From UBA1181 sp045226255 (GTDB taxonomy: Bacteria; Bacteroidota; Bacteroidia; Bacteroidales; Paludibacteraceae): 64,000 nucleotides of DNA. Shown here piece after piece: positions 33,033 through 40,391 of this stretch. Position numbers and translations under genes: made by a program. The stretch covers positions 62,001 to 126,000 of the forward strand of contig JBGVCG010000016.1 in assembly GCA_045226255.1 (NCBI GenBank). The letters run 5' to 3'. Numbering within the stretch: position 1 is the first letter of the stretch; each line of letters starts with the position of its first letter. The notes below the pieces were generated by a model. The model saw nothing but the letters and a program-made list of their open reading frames with translations. It did no database searches and was not told the DNA's origin.

Positions 33033-33137
33033 CTATTTAATTAAAACATTTTTTACAGCTTCTGTTTTCTTTTTTCTGTCTGCTCCCTCCTTGGTTTTTT
33101 TTTTAATTCCTCCTTTATTCACAGCACCTCCAACCAT
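33033..33137 (-). CDS. Small ORF of 34 codons before paralogue B
   Basis: A Lys-rich product (MVGGAVNKGGIKKKTKEGAD at the start). The frame stays open 8 to 13 codons upstream of this ATG without another ATG. It ends 7 bases before the gene at 33025, like the other small ORFs here. It may be the 3' remainder of a longer gene. Confidence 0.35.
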   Translation of the reverse strand: MVGGAVNKGGIKKKTKEGADRKKKTEAVKNVLIK

Positions 33138-33139
33138 TT

Positions 33140-33307
33140 TTATGGTCTCATCTGAGAAATCCCTTTTATTATTTTAAAATCCATTTGATTCATGCTTTCC
33201 TGAAGCCACATACCTTGCATACACTGTTTATGAGTTTTATAAGTTCCGGTTGCATTGCACTCAAAAACTACTATAAAAAGCAAGAATCCAAAAACAAAAT
33301 TTCTCAT
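33140..33307 (-). pseudogene. Truncated third copy of the exported paralogue family
   Basis: A 55-codon ORF: a signal peptide (MRNFVFGFLLFIVVFECNA) followed by HKQCMQGMWLQESMNQMDF, which parallels LQCLQGVWKEFD and KLQGVWEITS at the start of the two full-length copies, then a stop. The rest of the domain and the SH3-like end are missing. This is best read as the 5' remnant of a third copy. Confidence 0.6.
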
Positions 33308-33475
33308 GACAATTCAATTATGACTTTACTATTTATAATACTCCCCAAAATTTAGACAACGATAAAGGTACAGATAAAAATGTAAATTTATAAAAATCTA
33401 AAAACGATGGGAAGAAAAAAAGTATTAACCAAGTTGTCAAGAAATGGGGAGTACTGTAATATTGGAGAAAAAATA

Positions 33476-33501
33476 TAGGGGCGAAAAATTTTTCGCCCCT
33501 A
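33476..33501. repeat. GTAGGGGCG-type palindrome (copy 1)
   Basis: A perfect 26 bp palindrome (TAGGGGCGAAAAA and its complement), 28 bases after the transporter stop. A second copy with the same GGGGCGAAA arms is at 35221-35249. Such elements recur through many Bacteroidota genomes and can act as terminators, but a T-run is lacking here. Confidence 0.8.
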
Positions 33502-33529
33502 CGTTGTTTTGTATGTAATGTTTTTTGCC

Positions 33530-35194
33530 CTACAAAATCAAAACCAGTATTTGCGCGGACAGGATGCGCAGGAACATCGTCAACGGATATACCGTAGCAT
33601 AGGCGGTGGATTGCGCCTGCACGGGTGCGATGGAGTTGGCATACTCCAAGGCCGGAGGATTGGTGGTCACGCCGGAGAGGAGTCCGCAGATCTTCAGGTA
33701 ATTGATCTTCATGATGCGTGCGGTGACCGAAATGAGTATCGCAGGCACGAAGGTGATGATCATACCGTAGAGCATCCAAACGTAGCCTCCGTTAGAGAAT
33801 GTCTCCACGAAATTGGTACCGGAGGAGAGTCCCACGCTACCCAGGAAGAGGATGATGCCCAATTCCTTCATCAGTGCGTTCGCGCCTGGGGTCATGTAGA
33901 AATTGATGTCGAACACCCTACCCTTATGGCCAAGGATCAGCGCCACGATCAGCGGACCACCGGCCAAGCCCAGTTTAGCGGAGGCTGGAAGTCCTGGAAT
34001 GGCGAATGGTACGCTTCCCAGCAAGATACCGAGGAAGATGCCTAAGAAGATGGCCACGACGTTCGGAACGGCCAATTGTTGGAGCGAGTTGCCTATCTCC
34101 TTTTGGATCTCAGGCAACAACGTTTTCTTTCCCACCACGCGCACGGTATCGCCCAATTCGACCGTGGTATCCAGTGTAGGCAAAATCTCCATACCAGCGC
34201 GGAAAATACGGGTGATATTGGCTTCGTAGCGTCTGTAGATACCGATCTGCTCGATGGTTCTGCCCGCGATCTTTCGGTTGGTGACCAACACCTCGAACAT
34301 GGCCAGCGCCCCGTCCACCTCACGTTTCATGCCCAGCTCCACGGGACCCACCGCCATCTCCAGGCTAGGCACGTAGTCCTTGTTGGAGACACCGAAAAGG
34401 ACGTCGCCCTCCTGCAGCACATCGTCGTCGTGAAGTATGTCGAAGCGGTCGTTGTGCAACACACGGGAGAGCACGAAGTTCTGACCGAACATATTCTTGA
34501 AGTCGCTGATGGTTCTGCCGATCAGGTTAGCGTTGGTGACCTTCACCTGCACGCTTTCCAGTTTGCCACGTTTGTTGTTGGCGATTTGCTCGGTATATTT
34601 GTCGGCCTCGTCCTTAACCTTTATCTTGAAGATAGCCCTGATGATGAGCATGGTCGATATGATACCGATCACACCGAAAGGATAAGCCATCGCGTAAGCC
34701 ATACCCGATTGTTCGATGCCCAAAGCATCTGTGCCGAGCGCCTGTTGTGCGGCACCCAAGCTAGGCGTGTTGGTGACGGCTCCGGAGAGGATACCCACGA
34801 TCACGGACTTGTCCAGACCCGTCGCGTAGTAGACGCAGATCGTGGCGATCACACCCATGACGATGTAGCCGATGGCCAGCAGGTTCAGTTTCATACCATC
34901 GTTCTTGAATGAGCCCGCGAAGCGAGGACCCACGTCGATACCGATGGAGTAGACGAAGAGTATCAGACCGAATTCCTTTACGAAGCCTAATATCTGCGCA
35001 TCGAGCGGTGTGGAGCCGAAGAAGCCCTTGGCGTGGGCCAGGAATATTCCCACGAATAGGACGCCTGCGATGCCCAAACGGATGCCCTTGATGGATATCT
35101 TGCCTAATGTGAGGCCTAAAAAGGCGGTGATGCATAGGTAGATCAATGTCGAGGCAATGTTTGTACCCGCAAAAAGATTGATGATGAATTCCAT
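33530..35194 (-). CDS. YidE/AspT-family membrane transporter with TrkA-C domains
   Basis: An inner-membrane transporter of 554 residues in the aspartate:alanine exchanger (AAE) superfamily. Two homologous membrane halves, about residues 1-185 and 375-554, each contain the AspT-YidE duplication (TNTPSLGAAQQALGTDA in the first and TTNPPALEYANSIAP in the second). Between them are two RCK_C (TrkA-C) domains (about 200-370, KVTNANLIGRTISDFKN and ILVTNRKIAGRTIEQIG-type starts) that may sense a ligand. The substrate is unknown. Palindromic repeats bracket the gene, and its own transcription unit is likely. Confidence 0.9.
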   Translation of the reverse strand: MEFIINLFAGTNIASTLIYLCITAFLGLTLGKISIKGIRLGIAGVLFVGIFLAHAKGFFGSTPLDAQILGFVKEFGLILFVYSIGIDVGPRFAGSFKNDGMKLNLLAIGYIVMGVIATICVYYATGLDKSVIVGILSGAVTNTPSLGAAQQALGTDALGIEQSGMAYAMAYPFGVIGIISTMLIIRAIFKIKVKDEADKYTEQIANNKRGKLESVQVKVTNANLIGRTISDFKNMFGQNFVLSRVLHNDRFDILHDDDVLQEGDVLFGVSNKDYVPSLEMAVGPVELGMKREVDGALAMFEVLVTNRKIAGRTIEQIGIYRRYEANITRIFRAGMEILPTLDTTVELGDTVRVVGKKTLLPEIQKEIGNSLQQLAVPNVVAIFLGIFLGILLGSVPFAIPGLPASAKLGLAGGPLIVALILGHKGRVFDINFYMTPGANALMKELGIILFLGSVGLSSGTNFVETFSNGGYVWMLYGMIITFVPAILISVTARIMKINYLKICGLLSGVTTNPPALEYANSIAPVQAQSTAYATVYPLTMFLRILSAQILVLIL

Positions 35195-35220
35195 AGATGT
35201 ATCTGTTTTGTTTAAAAAAT

Positions 35221-35249
35221 GTAGGGGCGAAAAAACATTTCGCCCCTAC
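35221..35249. repeat. GTAGGGGCG-type palindrome (copy 2)
   Basis: Arms GTAGGGGCGAAA (35221-35232) and its complement (35238-35249) with a 5-base loop, between purA and the transporter. It could end transcription from purA on the minus strand. Confidence 0.8.
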
Positions 35250-35325
35250 GGTATTTTACCGAAAAATTCTTTGTCTATACATACGATGTATCGTACTGAA
35301 AAATCTTTCGTCCCAACCGTACATA

Positions 35326-36603
35326 TTATTCAAAGTCGCGGTATCTGATGATCGTCTGTTCGCGGTCTGGACCGACGGAGACGATTTTGATAGGCACTTC
35401 AAGGTAATCCTCCAAGAAATCTAGGTAAGCGTTGAACTCCTCAGGGAATTCGTTTTCGCTCTTCATGGAGGACATTTTCGTCTTCCATCCGTCCATCTCT
35501 TGGTAGATCGGTTCCACAGAGCCCTCCGTCACGTCGAAAGGAAACTCGTCGGTCTCGACACCATTCACCTTGTAGGCCACGCAAGCCTTGATTTTATCGA
35601 AGCCATCCAACACATCGCTCTTCATCATGATCAGTTTGGTCACACCGTTGATCATGACCGCATACTTCAGGGCGACGAGGTCGATCCAACCGCAGCGGCG
35701 CTCACGACCCGTCACAGCTCCGTACTCATGTCCGAGGTCACGGATAGTCTTTCCAGTCTCGTCGAACAATTCAGTAGGGAACGGACCCGAGCCCACGCGT
35801 GTGCAGTAAGCCTTGAAGATACCGAAGACGTCACCGATCTTGTTCGGAGCGACGCCCAAGCCTGTGCAAGCGCCTGCGCAGATCGTGTTGGAAGAGGTCA
35901 CGAACGGATAAGAACCGAAGTCCACGTCCAGCATGGTACCTTGGGCACCCTCCGCAAGGATGGTCTTGCCCTCGGCGAGCATACCGTTCAATTCATATTC
36001 GCTATCGATGAATTGGAACTCCTTCAGTTTCTTCACGCCCTCGAACCAATCCTTCTCGATCGGAGCCAAGTCGTATTGGAAATCGTAATGGCTTAGGATC
36101 TCCTTATGTCTTGAGATCGCCTTGTTATACTTCTCCTCGAAGTTATTCAGCAGGTCGCCCACGCGAAGGCCGTTTCTGCTGATCTTGTCCGTGTATGTAG
36201 GGCCGATACCCTTGCCGGTGGTGCCGATCTTAGAGGAACCCTTAGCGGATTCGTAGGCGGCGTCCAACAGACGGTGGGTCGGTAAAATCAAGTGCGCCTT
36301 TTTGGAGATGTACAATCTGCTTTTCAGGTCATGGCCGGATTTCTCCAACTCCTCCACCTCTTTCTTGAAGAGAGCAGGGTCGAGCACCACACCATTACCG
36401 ATCACATTCACCTTTCCGCCCTGGAAGATACCAGACGGAATTGAGCGCAACACATACTTCTGACCTTCGAATTCGAGAGTATGTCCGGCATTTGGTCCTC
36501 CTTGGAAACGAGTAACGACGTCGTAGCTGGGTGTCAACACGTCAACCACTTTTCCCTTACCCTCGTCTCCCCATTGAAGACCTAACAATACGTCAACTTT
36601 CAT
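35326..36603 (-). CDS. purA: Adenylosuccinate synthetase
   Basis: Joins IMP and aspartate, using GTP, to adenylosuccinate in AMP synthesis. The 425 residues start MKVDVLLGLQWGDEGKGK, with the glycine-rich GTP/IMP loop (catalytic Asp in GDEGKGK) at 10-18, the GNGVVLDP and TGKGIGPTYTDKISRNG loops, ILAEGAQGTMLD, the GVTKLIMMKSDVLDGF segment (NKxD-type guanine recognition) and a C-terminal SVGPDREQTI. All are family hallmarks at normal length. The pseudouridine synthase gene ends 17 bases upstream of this start, so purA may be second in an operon. Confidence 0.97.
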   Translation of the reverse strand: MKVDVLLGLQWGDEGKGKVVDVLTPSYDVVTRFQGGPNAGHTLEFEGQKYVLRSIPSGIFQGGKVNVIGNGVVLDPALFKKEVEELEKSGHDLKSRLYISKKAHLILPTHRLLDAAYESAKGSSKIGTTGKGIGPTYTDKISRNGLRVGDLLNNFEEKYNKAISRHKEILSHYDFQYDLAPIEKDWFEGVKKLKEFQFIDSEYELNGMLAEGKTILAEGAQGTMLDVDFGSYPFVTSSNTICAGACTGLGVAPNKIGDVFGIFKAYCTRVGSGPFPTELFDETGKTIRDLGHEYGAVTGRERRCGWIDLVALKYAVMINGVTKLIMMKSDVLDGFDKIKACVAYKVNGVETDEFPFDVTEGSVEPIYQEMDGWKTKMSSMKSENEFPEEFNAYLDFLEDYLEVPIKIVSVGPDREQTIIRYRDFE

Positions 36604-36620
36604 TTGATATGCAATTTATT

Positions 36621-38000
36621 TTACTCGAATGCGCCCATGCGCAACATATTCACTTCCTTCTCGGAGAGGAATCTCCATTGTCCACGTTTCAGGTTCTTCT
36701 TCGTCAAACCGGCGAAGTATACCCTATCCAGGCGAACCACCTTGTAGCCCAAGTGCTCGAAGATTCTGCGGACGATACGGTTTCTTCCAGAGTGGATCTC
36801 GATACCGATCTTTCTGTGCTCGTCCTCGTCCAAGAAGCTGATCTCGTCGGCCTTGATCTCTCCGTCCTCCAGCATGATGCCCGCCATGATCTTGTCGTAG
36901 TCATCCTGTGTAAGACCCTTATCGAGAGTTACTTGGTAAATCTTCTTCTTGTTATACTTCGGATGGGTCAGTTTGGCTGCCAAGTCACCGTCGTTGGTGA
37001 GGAGCAACACACCCGTCGTGTTTCTGTCGAGACGACCTACAGGGTAGATACGCTCGTGGCAAGCGTTCTTCACGATGTCCAAAACCGTCAACTTTGCGTA
37101 TGGATCGTCGTTGGAAGTGACGCAGTCTTTCGGCTTGTTCAGCAAGAGGTAAATTCTCTTATCTGGGGAAACCAATTGATCGTGGATCATGACCTTGTCG
37201 CCACGGAGAATCTTAGTTCCCAATTCGCTGACATTCACGCCGTTAACCGTTACAACACCAGCTTGGATCAGTTCGTCTGCCTCACGACGTGAGCAGATAC
37301 CAGCGTTGGCGAGGAACTTGTTCAAACGAATCTGCTCGTTTGGATCCTCCACGATGGAGCGGTATTCGATTGGTCTGGTGATATTCTTGAATTGTTTGTT
37401 GTTACCACCCTTCTTGAATCCGCCGCCACGGTTATTGTTGTTGTTATATCCGCCGCCACGGTTGTTGTTGTTATATCCACCGCCACGGTTGTTGTTGTAT
37501 CCGCCACCACGGTTGTTGTTGTATCCGCCGCCACGGTTGTTGTTGTAACCGCCGCCACGGTTGTTATTGTATCCGCCACCACGGTTGTTGTTGTATCCGC
37601 CACGGTTGTTCGGGCGGTAATCACCGTCGTAGTTGCCGTTCCCTTGGTTGTCGTTGTCGCGGTAGTTGTTGTAACCGCCGCCACGGTTGTTGTATCCGCC
37701 GCCGTTATTGTAACCGCCGCCGTTGTTTCCGTAACCGCCACCGTTGTTGTAACGGTTGTTAGGACGGTAAGGTCGACTGTTTTGGTATTCGCCGTCGTTT
37801 TCCATGTTGTAGCGTGTTGACTCCCCAATTCTCCTCCTAGGACGTTTCATAGAAGGGTCCGCATTGTTTCTAACTACCCGATTATCGTTGTTGAAGTTTG
37901 GGTTGAAACTTTTTCTCTCTTTCTGGATTTCTCCATCATTGTTTTCGGCACTGTAGTTCCTCCCGGAATCTTTTTGCCATTCTTCTTCGTTAGGATACAT
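36621..38000 (-). CDS. RluB/RsuA-type pseudouridine synthase with an RGG-like N-terminal tail
   Basis: Converts a specific rRNA uridine to pseudouridine. The 459-residue protein has a catalytic half (about 215-459): an S4 RNA-binding domain (LNKFLANAGICSRREADELI), then the synthase domain with the catalytic Asp in PVGRLDRNTTGVLLLTNDG and a KKIYQVTL strand. The first 210 residues are disordered and, from about 75 to 205, made of GGGYNNNR and RGGGYNN repeats. Such RGG/Tyr-rich tails are known in Bacteroidota RluB proteins and in RNA-binding condensate proteins. The precise rRNA site is unknown. A TACATTTG box is about 145 bases upstream. Confidence 0.9.
   Translation of the reverse strand: MYPNEEEWQKDSGRNYSAENNDGEIQKERKSFNPNFNNDNRVVRNNADPSMKRPRRRIGESTRYNMENDGEYQNSRPYRPNNRYNNGGGYGNNGGGYNNGGGYNNRGGGYNNYRDNDNQGNGNYDGDYRPNNRGGYNNNRGGGYNNNRGGGYNNNRGGGYNNNRGGGYNNNRGGGYNNNNRGGGYNNNNNRGGGFKKGGNNKQFKNITRPIEYRSIVEDPNEQIRLNKFLANAGICSRREADELIQAGVVTVNGVNVSELGTKILRGDKVMIHDQLVSPDKRIYLLLNKPKDCVTSNDDPYAKLTVLDIVKNACHERIYPVGRLDRNTTGVLLLTNDGDLAAKLTHPKYNKKKIYQVTLDKGLTQDDYDKIMAGIMLEDGEIKADEISFLDEDEHRKIGIEIHSGRNRIVRRIFEHLGYKVVRLDRVYFAGLTKKNLKRGQWRFLSEKEVNMLRMGAFE
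37393..37780. repeat. In-gene repeat block encoding RGGGYNN units
   Basis: Short tandem units of about 24 bases (plus-strand core CCGCCACGGTTGTTGTTGTA) occur seven or more times with minor variants inside the pseudouridine synthase gene. The number of units probably varies between strains through slippage, in whole codons. Confidence 0.85.
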
Positions 38001-38144
38001 AATTAATCTTTAATAAAACAAATAAATACACACAATGTAAAAATTTATACTTAGGCTTTTCGTCGGGCTGGCTAATTCGTTTCTCTTTTCTTTGCCGTTC
38101 CCGATTCTATCGCTAAATTCACTCTCGCTTTTCCACAAGCCCCG

Positions 38145-38152
38145 CAAATGTA
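38145..38152 (-). promoter_or_regulatory. Candidate -7 box of the pseudouridine synthase gene
   Basis: Minus-strand TACATTTG, matching TAnnTTTG. The predicted leader would be about 139 nt. No clear TTG at -33. Confidence 0.4.
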
Positions 38153-38348
38153 CTATTTTTTTAAACACGTGGTACTTTTTGTCGAAAAAAATTTCTATGG
38201 AGGAGTTGTTTATGTGGTCTAATTTTCTTTTCCCGTTTAAAAATCAATGGATATGAGTAGTCTGACCTGTTCGTGGGGGTTGGTTCTACGGCCAGGGAGG
38301 ATGGATTTGACAAGATAATCGGATTGAATGTCATGTTGGGGTATGGGC

Positions 38349-38375
38349 AAAAAAAAAGGAGTTTCATCAACCCCT
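38349..38375 (-). terminator. Possible terminator in the 38.0-38.7 kb gap
   Basis: A 7 bp stem (arms 38369-38375 and 38357-38363, one G-U pair) with loop of five, followed on the minus strand by a run of nine T residues; flanking A/T runs extend the pairing. Confidence 0.6.
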
Positions 38376-38545
38376 CTTTTTTGCAAACTACCTAATAGAA
38401 AAACATAATCAAAGTTTAGTTACGTGGTTTTCTAAAAGTTATTCAATATATAGTTTTCATAAAAATCTTTTATCCGTCATGCCTTTGGGAAATAGTTCGG
38501 AATCGTCTTTTTCCTTTGCTTACATTATTTCCTTATCGACATATG

Positions 38546-38575
38546 CAAAGGTATGAGAGAAGCGCTTCCCTCATA
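38546..38575 (-). promoter_or_regulatory. Promoter-like box overlapped by a 24 bp palindrome
   Basis: The minus-strand -7-like box TACCTTTG (38546-38553) overlaps the near-perfect palindrome at 38552-38575 (TATGAGAGAAGC and GCTTCCCTCATA; one mismatch pair). Position over a promoter suggests an operator, with unknown regulator. Confidence 0.5.
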
Positions 38576-38679
38576 TGTAATATTTTCCCAAATCTATGGA
38601 TTATTTTGTCAATCGGTATGGACAAAAGGTATGGATAAATTCTGTATAGTGTTGATTGTTAGATGGTAATGTATTTTGT

Positions 38680-39504
38680 CTATGAATATAACTTGTCAAC
38701 GACGAATAATACGAATTTATTTGGGACCAGCCTGAATGCGAAAGAAATCAATTTGTATTTGATGCCAGGAATGGTCACTGCCGACATCTTTTTCTTACGT
38801 ATTTGAGTGAGGATTGCCTTGGATATTTCGACGGGTTGCATTCCGTTTTGTTCGTCGTGTGCCATGATGCTGACCGCTTTTTCCCTTTTGGGGGTGTAGG
38901 CTGATTCTGGCGATTGGGAAGCTTGGGTGAATTTTCTGCTTTGGGTGAATTCCGTCTTCGCGTCGCCGGGCAGTACGCAGCAGCATTGCACGTTGAATTG
39001 TTTCATTTCGATGGAGAGTGCCTGTGTGAAGATCTTCACCGCCGCTTTGCTTGCGGAATAGAAGCCTTGGTAAGGGATGGGGATGAAGCCCGCCACCGAG
39101 GCTGTTGTGATGATTTTCCCACTCTTTTGCTTCCTCATGATGGGTAGGACCTCATGGACGACGTTTACCGTTCCGAAGAAATTGGTCTCGAACTGGAACT
39201 TCGCCTCTTCCGCCGAGGTCTCCTCTATCGCTCCGGCTATGCCGTTCCCCGCGTTGCAGATGAGGATGTCTATTCTCCCTTCCTTGTCCATGATTTCTGC
39301 GACTGCGGATTCTATGCTGTGGGGGTCCGTCACATCCATTTGTAGTGGTATGATTTTACCTTGGCTGGAGGGGTCTTCCTGTTGCTCCGCTAATCTGCGG
39401 GAGGCCGAGTAGACCGTGTAGCCGTTTTGCATCAGCAGTTCGGCGGTCGCTTTTCCCAAACCGGCGCTTCCTCCAGTCAGGAAGACAATGTTTTCTTTGT
39501 TCAT
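38680..39504 (-). CDS. Short-chain dehydrogenase/reductase
   Basis: A cytosolic NAD(P)-dependent oxidoreductase of 274 residues with the classical SDR motifs: TGGSAGLGKATAELL (cofactor), ICNAGNG, and the catalytic YSASK. Substrate unknown. The start MNKENIVFLTGG at 39504 is chosen since the Rossmann fold begins at once; the frame extends 17 codons upstream without features. The C-terminal 40 residues include a conserved-looking hydrophobic helix (FAFRLVPNKFVLFVVDKLYS-like). The MBL-fold gene ends 72 bases upstream. Confidence 0.88.
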   Translation of the reverse strand: MNKENIVFLTGGSAGLGKATAELLMQNGYTVYSASRRLAEQQEDPSSQGKIIPLQMDVTDPHSIESAVAEIMDKEGRIDILICNAGNGIAGAIEETSAEEAKFQFETNFFGTVNVVHEVLPIMRKQKSGKIITTASVAGFIPIPYQGFYSASKAAVKIFTQALSIEMKQFNVQCCCVLPGDAKTEFTQSRKFTQASQSPESAYTPKREKAVSIMAHDEQNGMQPVEISKAILTQIRKKKMSAVTIPGIKYKLISFAFRLVPNKFVLFVVDKLYS

Positions 39505-39576
39505 ATTATTGTAAATGAATGAATTATACTGATCACACTGATGAGGGACATCCATTGGGGATTGTCCATGAAACCA

Positions 39577-40359
39577 TCACAGGTTGAATAACATCCCTTC
39601 GTTTCGTTTGAGCACGATGACCTCCGTGTCCGTCTTAATGGCCTTTTGTACGGTCGACAAGGCTATTTCGGGCTCGTTGTTGGTCTTGCTGAGGTGGCAG
39701 AGGAAAACCTTTTTCAGGAAGGGGGAGGCATGTTGCGCCACGACCTCCGCCGCCTGTTGGTTGTTGAGATGTCCCCCGCTCCCCATGATGCGCACTTTCA
39801 GCTTGGGCGCATAGGGACCGCTCTTGAGCATTTCCTCGTCGTGGTTGGCCTCTATGACCAGATAGTCTGATATGGAGATGTAGTTCCGTAGGTCGTCCGT
39901 GATGCATCCGATGTCTGTCGCGAGGGTGAACCGTACGTCTCCGTGTTTGATGAAGAATCCGTTATTGTCCTTGCTGTCATGCGGGATGGAGAAGGGTGTG
40001 ATGGAGAATTGTCCGATCTCCAGGGGAACGCCTCTCGTCAGGATGCGTTGGTTCCATGGGGATACCTTCTCCGTGATGCCGTAGTTGGTGTTGATGCCGA
40101 TGTGGGAGGCCTCTGTGGCGTAGATCGGTATATGTTGTTTCTCGCTGAAGAAGCCTACGGATCGTACGTGGTCGAAGTGGTCGTGGGTGACTAATACTGC
40201 TTTTATCCGTGTCATGGGCACTCCTATCTGTTCCATTCTTTTTCGGATCGTGCGGAAAGGTATACCCACATCCACGAGGAATCCGCATTCCGAATCCCCA
40301 AAATAATAGCTGTTGCCGCTACTTCCTGTAGCCATGCTGTAGAAAATCAAATCACCCAT
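39577..40359 (-). CDS. MBL-fold metallo-hydrolase (YycJ/WalJ-like)
   Basis: A 260-residue cytosolic metallo-beta-lactamase-fold enzyme. Metal ligands are in THDHFDHVRSVGFF; later ligands include the Asp in FTLATDIGC and HLSKTNN near the end. The start MGDLIFYSMATGSSGNSYY is the typical YycJ N-terminus (SGSSGN). YycJ proteins are exonuclease-like factors linked to mismatch repair or cell wall control in other phyla; the role here is inferred. An alternative TTG start at 40395 would overlap the mltF-like gene stop, indicating an operon. Confidence 0.88.
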   Translation of the reverse strand: MGDLIFYSMATGSSGNSYYFGDSECGFLVDVGIPFRTIRKRMEQIGVPMTRIKAVLVTHDHFDHVRSVGFFSEKQHIPIYATEASHIGINTNYGITEKVSPWNQRILTRGVPLEIGQFSITPFSIPHDSKDNNGFFIKHGDVRFTLATDIGCITDDLRNYISISDYLVIEANHDEEMLKSGPYAPKLKVRIMGSGGHLNNQQAAEVVAQHASPFLKKVFLCHLSKTNNEPEIALSTVQKAIKTDTEVIVLKRNEGMLFNL

Positions 40360-40391
40360 TTCACCATATACTGTATCTTGTTGGCAGTAAA

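Larger units (their letters stand above)
38001..38679. other. Gene-free region between the pseudouridine synthase and SDR genes
   Basis: No convincing coding sequence; the longest ORF (38161-38370) has no family-like features. It contains, on the minus strand, a -7-like box with an overlapping palindrome (38546-38575), a hairpin-plus-T-run (38349-38375) and another -7-like box (38145-38152). The first two could frame a small RNA of about 190 nt. Confidence 0.55.

Noticed and set aside
29948..33307. Insertion sequence or prophage remnant as the origin of the island
   Set aside because: No transposase, integrase, terminal repeat pair or phage gene is visible; only direct duplication within genes is seen.
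34076..34912. 278-codon frame opposite the YidE/AspT gene
   Set aside because: His/Asp/Val-rich antisense frame with no recognised features.
37393..37780. CRISPR-like regular repeats
   Set aside because: Units are in frame inside a gene and encode RGGGYNN; there are no unique spacers and no cas genes.
38161..38370. 69-codon minus-strand ORF in the 38 kb gap
   Set aside because: Composition looks random, and it overlaps the terminator and promoter-like elements.
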